Positions 11,782 through 23,700 of a DNA stretch of 64,000 nucleotides are shown piece after piece. Position 1 is the first letter of the stretch. Every line of letters begins with the position of its first letter. Origin of the DNA: Antedon mediterranea (taxonomy: Eukaryota; Echinodermata; Crinoidea; Comatulida; Antedonidae); assembly GCF_964355755.1 (NCBI RefSeq), contig NC_092670.1, forward strand, positions 20,335,201 through 20,399,200, read 5' to 3'. Made by a program: the position numbers and the translations under genes. Below the pieces are notes generated by a model that saw only the letters and a program-made list of their open reading frames with translations, did no database searches and was not told the origin of the DNA.

Positions 11782-14700
11782 ATGCAGACTGTTGCCTCTA
11801 CATCTTTGACAGCCATTGGCAGGGTTCCTAATGGTGACTATCAGGCATTGTCTATGGTTGGAGATAAAGGAACTACAAATATTACACAGAATGACACCCA
11901 AGAATTATATCCTATGCCAACAACCTTTGATGAGGTAACATTATTATCTAAACTTTAAAGATTTGTCTATACTATCAAACTTTATGTGACAAAAAAAAAA
12001 TGTGATGTGCCCATATATGGACATGATGATGTCATATCACTACCATATTTGGAAACATCACTACCATATTTAGGTACATTGCACTTCTTTTGTCACAGAT
12101 AGTGTACAGTAGAAAGAGCTTTATATAAAAATAATGAGAAGTGGAATGATAATGTGTAAACAGTAGGAAAATCTATTAAGTCCTTTTAATTTAATGTTTA
12201 TTGTGTTATGCAGTTTGGCAGTTGTCTAAATACCGACAGTTCTGTTTGTTTGTGCGTGTGTGCTTTTTGTGCACAGACCCCCCAACATGAAATTTGAAAT
12301 GTTTATAACAATAGTGAAAAAAAAGAGTATAGCTTGCTCTACTGTATAGATGGTCTATTCTTTACTTTTACAAAAAAAAAAACATATACATCACAATATA
12401 AAGAAGGAATTTTTGACTCGTTTTTATATAAATTTCTGATGTTAAAATAGCTGCATTTATTTCTTATAAAATTGCCTTGTTTAATATGTATGATAAATTA
12501 TTCTACAAACATGATCCAGTAAAACTAAACAGCCAAAATCGGATTTTTAGGAATAACTATATTTTGGTCCTTATTTTATTCTTTAAATAATGAATATAAT
12601 TAGACTTTTACTTAAGTTTTACATATTTTCATGTAAGAGTGACTACTAGAGTATCACCCCTGCAAAGGCTAGTCTTCAACTTCTAACAGATCCTTCTCTT
12701 CCATATCTTTTAATGTACAGTACAATATGTCACCATTTCTGATCACTAAGCTAAAAAGTTTAGCTCCAATGTCTACACTATCAAACTTTATGTGATGTGC
12801 CAATATACAGTATGGGCATGATGATTTTGTATCACAACACTACCATATTTGGGCATATCACTACCATATTTGGGCATATCACTACCATATTTGGTCATAT
12901 CACTACCATATTTAAGCATATCTCTACCATATTTGGGCACATCACACTTTTTTTGTCAAATTTATAGTTTTATTTATAGTGTAGCCAGAACTTAGTGTAT
13001 AGAAGCCAGAAGTTAGAAGACCTATTTGCAGACTTGAACAAATTCAAAAGAGATTCTGCCTCAGGAACATACTTTAATCAGATCTGCGGTTGACATTGAT
13101 AAAAAAATTACTTTATGCAATAAAGATTTTATGAGAAAAATGCATTATAAATACAGTAGTATCACTAGTAATTTGATAATGTACCAGCTCTCAATGGAAT
13201 TTTGTCATTTACCCTACATTTGTAATATGTACACATTTTTATTGAACTTAAAATAATCCTATTATCTTATCTTACCGACTTTCAAATTACTTTTCATTTT
13301 CAAATTTTAAGTGCCTTCAATTCATATTTAACTTGTTAATTTGACAAAAAAACTCTTTTTTTTTACAAAAACTTGCTGTTTTGAATATTGTTGATCAAAT
13401 TATTAAAAAACTAGAAAGCCACTCTGAGAATGCATATCTCCGCCTACTATAAAAATTCTACATAAGATTTTTCTGAAAAAAAAAATATATATGTATTTGT
13501 CTGTGTCTTAATGCTGTGTGTGAGTTACGCTAATTTCACTAATGTGTATGCGAGTTTGGTGTAAAGGTTATGTAACCAGCCTTTCAACTAATAAGAATGG
13601 CAATAACAAATGGGTGAAAAGTAATAAGTTTTTAAAACTACTCGTATCAAAAAACCTGTACATTATAATTCTTTCTTATCTTTTAACACTAGCAGGTCAG
13701 AAAATAATAATAAAAAGTGGTCCAGAATTGGGACTGTAATCCAAATTGCCTCCAAAATTTAATTGAGTGGTCCTTGACCACATATCTATCTATATTGTGG
13801 TAAAGATCTTGCAATTACTTTTTGTGTAATCCTCATGCTAACAAACAAACAAACACACGCGATCAACTACAGTACATATACCTCCTTGGCGGAGGTAAAA
13901 AATCATGTTTGAAATGATTTCAAATCATGAAATTAGGAGTTCTTTATTTTATATTTAGATATTTTTTTAAGTACATATTATTTACTAAAAGATTAATACA
14001 TTATTTAATGTTAATTAACTTATTTTTCCTATTTCTCTTTCATATTTTGTCATGATTTTCATAATGGTGATAACTTGGTTTTCTAATACCTGTGCCACCT
14101 GTATTTCAATATTGCCACCTGTATCTCAACAATTGCCACCTGTATCTCAACTGTTTTAACATCCAACACCTGTATTTCTATATATTGACCACCTGTGATT
14201 TGCATAACAGAAGTGGAAGCCTCTATTTGAGAAGGTAAGTCCCATTGTGATTTGTCCATAACTTATAAATGCACATTATCAGTAATTAAGATCATTTTCA
14301 GCTTTGAATTCAACTTGAACGGTCTCCAGATTGCATGCAGTGTAATATTCTTCTCACATCAACATGATTATTAACTTCTTTTCTGTGACTCATCAGAGAT
14401 ATCTTAAAGGTTATAGTACTACCTGTGTCTTGTGGGATGATCTGATAATGCATGATGTTTGATGATGGCAACAATTGTAATTTAATCGAGTTTAATGCAA
14501 GCAAAAGGCGCATAATTAAATATAGAATTGTTTTAGTTGAAATTTGATTATTTAACTATACACAAATGGTTGGCCTTCTTTAAATCATATTAATCAGTCA
14601 TGGTAAAACGCAGTTTAATAGTATTTAAAGGTGAACAGAAAAAGAAAACTATCACACAGAATCTTAAAATAATTTCATTTGGATCCTAATATAGAAGGGA

Positions 14701-17700
14701 ATTTTTTCTTTTTGTTGATACAATAGATCGAAAGTACTACAGTAAAGTAGTTTCGATCTATTGGATTGACAAATTTCTTTTCTATCAGACAGAAAATGTT
14801 GATAAAAAGCATGTAATTTAATTATTACTAAAAAGTACAGTATACTATAAGAATATAATAAAACAAACAAAATAATAGTATCTGAGAACTGTGTTCAGTA
14901 ATAAATTTAGGCCTACATATAAAACACATTAATAGAAAGAATTTGGCAGTAGAGACAATACGTCATAAGCTACTGTATTACTATATATTACATAGAAAAG
15001 AGACACCAAAAAAATTTTAAAACTGGAGCAAAGCCAATCAAACTTCAGGGTACTTTACAAATTAAATTAATTAAACAATCAATTACAATAGATATGCTAG
15101 AGGACTCTTCTTGTGAAACAATAACCTTTATTTTAAAGCTCTGTCTACACTATCAAACTTTATGTGACATGAAAATATATATATATGTGCCAGTTCTGCG
15201 GTACATTTTATTTCGAAACCTGAGCTGCACTGACGAGATCTAATAAGATCGAAACAGTACTGTTTGCAGATTGGATATATATATATGGACATAATGATGT
15301 CATATAACTACGATATTTGGGCATATCAGTACCATATTGGGCACATTTCTTTTGTCAAATTAGATTGATAGAGTAGACAGAGTTTAAGGAAAGAATATGA
15401 CATTTTTATTTGTGTGTATAAATATACAATACCTAAAATGTACAAAAGGATTAAAAAACGGAACCAAATATTTATATTTACAATGGTATGTGCTCCCACA
15501 CTTTCTAGATGATCTGACATCAATTTCATTTATTCATCTGTTTTCTGAAACAAATATGTATTAATTATAATGAAAAAAAAATATGAAAAAGATATTTAAA
15601 AGTACATTTACTGTATTAAAAGCATTCTAAATAAAGTTTTTTTTGAAAAACCTTCCATTATTATGAATATTGTCAACAGAAAGCTATTCAAAAAATGATA
15701 ATTCAGTAATAATAAGTGATCAAACCATAAGTCTCTCTTGGGGAGCATTCTTCACATGAGTTCTGCCTGCGACTCATGGCAAGCCACATATGTAATATTG
15801 TATAATGTATATTGCATAATTAAAATTGTGTGAATATATTTTCAGCTAGAAAATGCTGATACTTGAAAAAGTGTGGTATATATGTGTATGCAGACACAGG
15901 GTTTTCAAGTATTATTGCATAGAAAAAGATTTTGGAATTATAAATGGTAGAACAAGCGATTGAATGAAAACTAATACTATATTTTCAGTCATGATTGTTA
16001 TACTGTATAGGGGGTTGTTTTTCCTAATTAAAAAAATAATCATTAACTGAGCTAATTTGGTCTATGGTATTTACTGTAGTTTGGAAAGGGCACTTTATAG
16101 CAAAAAGTGGGATTAGAATCATCGACACTCCTACTCCTTGCTACAGGCTTGTAGGGTATCACAGTGTGGATTAGAAAAAGACTTGTGATAAATAGCTTTG
16201 TAGATGAAATCTTGATAGTGATCTGATGCATAGAAACTGAAAAGTATATTTGAAAAGAAAAGAGTTATGTGAAAGTTGCTAGATTGTTAATTGAAAAATG
16301 CACATTTATACAGGAGTGATACCAATGGCAATGCAAGTGCACAAGTTTGAAAGTTAGCTCAAACCCAAACATATGCACAAAGCCCAAAAATTTGCAACTA
16401 ACCATTAAGTAAAATAATCATAAACCAACAAAAAAGTACTGTAGTTTTTTTTAAAACTATTAAAAAAAAAATCATGTACTGTAGTTAAAAGTTTGAATTA
16501 GTATGTATGATGCAAAATCTCTATTTTCTGGGTGATCCCCTTGTTCCTATACCATCTCTTTATACAATGTTATTCGGAACATTAGAATTGCACCAAATAT
16601 TGCCACTTTTAATACTGAACACTATTGACATAATTTCTCAAAAGCACACTTAGCTATAAATTAATATTTTTGCACATGACCCTATTAACCAACGTACGCG
16701 ATAACCAGAGATGGTGTTTGTACGTTATGGATACAGAGACAGACACCGTTATCAATTCAGATATGGTGTTTGTACGTTATGGATACAGCAGACACTGTTA
16801 TCAATCCAGAGATGGTGTTTGTACGTTATGGATACAGCAGACACTGTTATCAATCCAGAGATGGTGTTTGTACGTTATGGATACAGCAGACACTGTTATC
16901 AATCCAGAGATGGTGTTTGTACGTTATGGATACAGCAGACACTGTTATCAATCCAGAGATGGTGTTTGTACGTTATGGATACAGAGACAGACACCGTTAT
17001 CAATTCAGATACCGTTATCAATTCAGATATGGTGTTTGTACGTTATGGATACAGCAGACACTGTTATCAATTCAGAGATGGTGTTTGTACGTTATGGATA
17101 CAGCAGACACTGTTATCAATCCAGAGATGGTGTTGGTACGTTATGGATACAGCAGACACTGTTATCAATCCAGAGATGGTGTTTGTACGTTATGGATACA
17201 GAGACAGACACCGTTATCAATTCAGATATGGTGTTTGTACGTTATGGATACAGAGACAGACACCGTTATCAATTCAGATATGGTGTTTGTACGTTATGGA
17301 TACAGCAGACACTGTTATCAATTCATAAGATCTCTTGCTCGGCATGGCTGAGCCAGTAGTTACTCTACTGTATATTGTGAATCTTCCCAAATCATTTCTA
17401 GATTTCTCTTTTACAGTATCCTTTAGCAAGCTGATTAAAATGAAAGTTGAAACCTAGTGAAGAAACTATGGAATGTGATATAATATGAAAAATTAGATTT
17501 CACTGATAAATCTCATGGCTATTGAAACTAGATATATTGTTATGAGACCAGAGGGAAAATCATACAGTTTGGGTCAAATTCTTGCAATTTTGGGTTGTTT
17601 TTCTATAAATTGTTTTTGAAATAAAAAAATATACAGTAGATATCGATATTTAAAAAAAAAAAAAAATGAATAATCATGATATTATAGGAAGAAATTTTAC

Positions 17701-20700
17701 AGGTAGGGGTCTTTTCCCAGAGGACCAGAAGGAGCGAATGATAATGTTTTCTCGCTACTGAAGGGCCTTCAAACATCTGCGAGTGCTACTGTATTGTGTT
17801 TGGTGGAACAGAGAACTGCAAGTACCTTTGTAAAGTATTTAAACATATCATATATGAAATGTAACATACAGATTGGATATATTTGTTTGATTGTCGTGGA
17901 CCATGTATTTTAGAACTGGATAAAATGTCGGTCGTGCTCCACTGGTCGTGTCGTGTGAATAAATCATTTACTGCGGAATATCAAATTTAACTTCCTTCTA
18001 ATGTTTGTAAGCTGAAATTCATAGTGTTATTAAATATTCATATTTCTTAGCTTAGACTGTTCCATATCTTGAGGGAAGACTGCTGTAGGTTTTGGATAAA
18101 TGAGACATTTTGATGCAGTTTGATTGATTAATTCATTTTCATACTTAAAATAATTTGTTCTTCACTTTAGGAAGATGTAAAACAACTGTATTATACATTT
18201 AGAAACTGTATTTGCATTCACACTTTATTGATAAAATGTCAAACTTATTGATGTGATTGTATAGGAAGGTTATCATAGAGTGTAAGATGACAGATCCATA
18301 TGAAGTAAAGGGTGAAGCCAGCTATTTTTTTATTTTATAAAAGACCCAAAAAAAAAATTGTTTTATTAAATTTAAAATCATGCAGATTAGAATCTTCAGT
18401 TTAAATTTAAAATCTCAAAATATACATTAAGTTTTTAAAAAATTTAACATAACGTAACCCAATTAAAATCTCTTATTTCATAGCCAAGTATAACTTTTTA
18501 ATAATACAGTCATCTCTCCCAACAACTTTGTGATGGCCAAATATGTCTAGTTTTCTGGAAAGTCTTGTATTCAGAATGTGTTTTTAATGGTAAAAATAAA
18601 GGTGTTTGAATATGATTAATACTATGTGAATCAATTAAAAAATGATTCACTCAAAAATCAATAAACCTCACATTTATTATCACAGAAAATCTACTAAATA
18701 ATAATGTAATTGATTTTAAATGGAATTAACTTATTTTGCGTCATCATATGTAGTCACTTTATAAATGACACCATTTACTAAAAGGACAATGGCCTCTTTT
18801 ATATTAATAACTAACACTATTGCAAAATACCTTTTAAAGTGGATGATATGTTTGGAAAAGAATACATCCAAACATTGAGGGTGGTACAGCATTTAAACAA
18901 AATACCATAGTGTACATCAACAAGTATAATGCATTGAATACAGTATACTGTAGATATGGTGGTGTAATGTAATCAAATTCATTGGGAAAAAATGCTCGTT
19001 TTTAGTGGAAGCAGAAAAAGACTTTTAAAAAGTGTAGTTATCTTCTTCACATTAATATTCAAAAATGTGTGTGTAGTAGAGTTTTGACATTCAAATGTAA
19101 TCATTATTACAAAATTAAAACCAAGGTCATACTTGATTGTACTTGAAGTTGTAAAAGTGTGAAAATTATGTGGTTGAAGTCAACTATAGTAGTCTCACTG
19201 GACCTTAGGCTAGCTAAAAACTGTCTGCATGTCTGAATTTTTTTAAAGAATTTGGCGGACCTCAGGCCTTGTCTTTTAAGGCGAGCGAGTGCGATCACTC
19301 ACCTAAGACACTCCTAAACTGCCTTGAGAAGTGTGATTTACAACACGCTTAAATTTGGTAAACTTCTACACACCAAAATACAAACAGCACACCTACAGCA
19401 TCCCTGAATGTATTGAGGAGTGCAATTTGTAGCACACCTATAATTTTCAAAAGACAAGGCCTGGGACCTTATCTTTGATACCGTGGCACCACTCTTCTAT
19501 GGAACGCCTTTATTAAGCTGATTTACTGTATAGTTACCAACATGAGATCTGAAATACACGACAGATTTCATCATTTGGTTGGGGGAAGGGGCAGGGATAG
19601 GTCTAGGACCCCCTGGACGAATTTTGTACTTTTATAGGCTGTTAGGCAACTCTAGAAGCAATTATACATTGTTGAATCAACAGTAGTGACTCAGGTGTGA
19701 ATTACTGCCAAGATCATAAATGTTACAGTTAGTTAAATCCATATTTGATTTATGATTTTACTTTATTAGTTATCATGAGTAATTTGAGTACAATTAGAGT
19801 TATTAATATTAAACTGATATCATCATTCCACTTCCTGTGAAAGAATAGCAGATTGCACAACTCTGGCGTAATACTCAATTTTGTTTATCATCTGAAATGT
19901 CACTTGTGTCACTATTGCAGGGGTGTCAACACAACACAAGTGATGTGACTAGTCACAAACAATGGTTTATCCAAACTGTTGCTCGTGATTGGTCAAATTA
20001 CTTGCGTTGCCTGTATGCTCTTGCATTGTATCCTTCTGAACAGTTTTAAGTTTGCTGTGGGTTTGAGACCCAATGTTACAAAAAGTTAATGGACATGAAC
20101 GCGTTTATAACATTCAAATAATAACAACATAACTACAGAAAAAAGAGAAAATCCAAAATGTTTCTTAGCCCAATGAATTCCGGTAAAGTTGGACCACACG
20201 AGCACTGTAGTTTTCAAACAGACCTGGAGTGCTTGACTTGACTTTTATGGAACTGAATGTGATTAGCAAGAGGCTAGCATTTTACATTTTCTAGTTTAAT
20301 CATTAAAGAGCATTTGTTTCTCTCAAATTTGATTACATTATTCTCTGAGTTTTGTCTCATTAAATTGGTATTAAATACTTGGAAGGTCGTGGTTGAACAG
20401 ATTAGTCTATGCTCATTTATATTTATTCAAATGATAAACAAATGAAACAAGAACTAGAGGGTACTCCGAGAGTACAAACCTCCGCCTACTGTAAAATTCC
20501 CCTACATAAAATGCCCCCTGAATATTTTTTTTTTACATTTTTTTTATTAGTTCTAAGTGTAAATATGTTAACTGCACACTACAAAGTTGTGGATGACAGC
20601 GTGGTGTAATGGTTATGTATCCAGCCTCTCACAGTTGAGATCGCTGGTTCAAGTCCCACTGAGGTTTTTTTTTTTTTTATTATTTTTTTATTTCTTTTTT

Positions 20701-23700
20701 TTTAGCTTTTTGTGGACCTTGATCTTTGACCCTGACCCTTCAAAATTTAACCACAATTATATGATGTGTCATTGATCATTGTGGCTAAGTTTGGTGAGAA
20801 TCGGATAAAAACTGTGGTCTCTAGGCAGTAAAATAGTTTTTTGTTAGTTGTGACCTTGACGTATGACCTTTTCCCCTCAAATTCGAACTCGTCCGAGCTT
20901 TTGGGGCATAGATCATTGTTGCCAAATTTGGTGAGAATCGGATAAAAACTGTGGCCTCCAGGCTGTTCACAGACACACACACACACACACACAAACACAC
21001 CAACATACAAACACACAAACATACAGGGGTGAAAATATAACCTCCTTGGTGGAGGTAATAACAGTATTTATTAGCAATGTTGCTTTCATAGAATTCTTAA
21101 GATTCTGGGTTCAATTCCTAGTATTGGCTGTTTCAGAATTTTTCTCCTAGATACAAAACACTATCTATGGTTATTTCTGTTAAATAAACAAAATAATTTT
21201 TATTTCAGTAATAAGCATTAGCCTGTGTTCTGGTTCATTTTCATCATCTTGTCATTCACCTGTGACTGAGTCTATCTACAGTAGGCCTATAAGCTTTTCT
21301 TTCTTGGTTTCAGTACTTGTTTTGTATCTTGTACTTCAAATCAAAGTCAAATTCAAAATACATTTCTTATGATTTGTTCATGATTCGATTTGGTTTTAGT
21401 CTTCATCAATGATCAACTAAAAAAAAATATAATCTACAGTAAGTAATACAGCTTATTTTTTTTCTCTCCGTCACCTACTGCCACCACCATTGTCACTAAT
21501 TATACTCACTAGTTTTTTGTGATTCTGATTTTCTGGTGGATATTTGTAATCATTTCACAGTATGTTATGTGGGTTCTATTCTTGCGTATCATCCCGAATA
21601 ACACAATTCCATGACCCAATAAAACGCACAATTAGGTCGTGACCCATAAGTTGCGTAACAGGGAATTAGGACATGATAGTTGGCACTTTATAGTTATTTT
21701 ATTAAAGCTTGTGTGAAGACAGACTGCTTTTCTGAAATTGTGTGCATATGCACATGCATATTATTTTGACTTTTAGTGGTGTTAAACTTTGGTTTTAAGT
21801 CATTATTGTAATTTTCTGTTTAGTAGGTATGCCAGCTTTGATTGCTTGTTTAAATAGTAAAAAGTAGGCTTAACAAACTAAAGGTCATATCGTTATAACA
21901 GTATATTTTGGCTCTAGAAAAAAAGAAGTAGTAACCTTTTTAAAACTATATATATATTATTTTCTGTTGGAGATGTTTTTTATTCAAATAAGAATATACC
22001 CCGTAGTAGTGAGGAGAATTGTAATCACTTCTCTGACGTCAGATCAGCTTACTTTGCTTTATGCACGCTTAACTCCAGTGCGTGTGAAATCGAGCCAATC
22101 TTTTGGCCAACAAATTTTTCCCCCTTTTCTGAAAAAATGATTTCCCTCCTCCCCCTCCCCTGTAAAAATCCTGGCTAATGGCTTGCTAACTGTACACATA
22201 GTCAAGGCTTGACTAGGTGTACTACAGTTAGTACAATGGGAGCTGTAGTGCTAAGTCAACTGTGGGAAAAAATAATATTTGGTAGTCTTCTATGTGTGAC
22301 TCTACTTGTGTTCCAATGTTAGGCACAATGTCATAAAACTGTTAAATATAGTACTGATGTACTACACCAGAAAGAATTTCTAAATGCTACTTTAATTAAA
22401 TCTTCTGAATGTTCTTTCAGAAAGCAGATTATGATTTAATGTAGCATTATACATAACAGTTGGAATGCATTATAAATAATCATTATTTGCTATGGTTTAG
22501 ACATGGCCTGTTTGTTTTTAGATAAAACTATTTTTGGCTAAATAAATAACTTATCTGATGTTCTTCGAACTCAATACCTGTGATGAAAATGATCAAATAC
22601 ATTTGGCGTATTCGATTGAGAACTTTTGTGCTCAACAAAAAGTCTTAAGTTAATGATTATTGCCCCTCTGAAACAATAATTTTGTTGTTAAAATTAGCTA
22701 TTTTAATGTCACAATAATTGTTCACTTTTAAACAAAGTTAAATCTAAAAGAATTATTTACCTGATAAAATCGTAATTTAAAGAAAAGTAGTCAATTGGAA
22801 GCCAATTGTCTGCCAGCCAATGGCTTTCTGGTTAAATTAAGTTAATATTATTAGTTTATGACTTCTGAATAATTGCATTATCCTGGAAAATAATAGTAAT
22901 GTTGATTATTAAATGAGTATTCTAAATGGTTTTTTGTTTATTAAAAATTAATTCAGTTGAATTTTCTACTCATCATTAATTTTCTCCCTTGGGCATTCAC
23001 CAATTATTATTAATTCAATGTTGCTATTTAACATGTGTCCATTTCTTCCTGATGCTTTCCTGAGTGATTTTAAATAGAATTCAGTATTGTAGTACCATGT
23101 CTTTTTGAAATAAATCAGAAAAAAAAACATCATTTTCCTCAATTTTTTTTTCTTCTTCTTTCCCTACCAACATTTTAGTTTATTAATTTAAACTTTTCCA
23201 TCTTTTCTTCATCATCTTCTTTCCCTATCTCCATTTTTTCACCAGTTTATTAATTTAAACTTTTTTATCTTTTCTTTATCATCTTCTTTCCCTATCTCAA
23301 TTTCCTTCACCAGTTTATTAATTTATAAACTTTTCCATCTTTTCTTTGTCATCTTTTTCCCTATCTCCATTTTTTTCACAAGTTTTTTAATTTAAACTTT
23401 TCCATCTTTTCTTTATCATCTTCTTTCCCCACCAACATTTTCTTCACCAGTTTATTTATTTATAAACCTTTCCATCTTTTCTTTGTCATCTTCTTTTACT
23501 ATCTCCATTTTCTTCACCGGTTTATTAATTTAAACTTTTCCATCTTTTCTTTGTCATCTTCTTTCCCTATCTCCATTTTCTTCACCAGTTTATTAATTTA
23601 AACGTTTCCATCTTTTCTTTATCATCTTCTTTCCTATCTCTATTTTCTTCACCAATTTATTAATTTAAACTTTTCCATTTTTTCTTTGTCATCTTCTTTT

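Noticed and set aside
16670-17359. Three overlapping open frames of 193-229 codons
   Set aside because: They are the same 49-bp minisatellite read in three frames, inside an intron, with no independent sign of coding.
20584-20670. A functional tRNA gene, given good A and B boxes
   Set aside because: No acceptable acceptor-stem pairing is visible, and the same core recurs inside all copies of a dispersed repeat, so it is a repeat-borne promoter.
20747-21022. Minus-strand open frames beginning with Cys-Val repeats
   Set aside because: The start is the CA microsatellite and the rest is the CTAG-hairpin repeat element.
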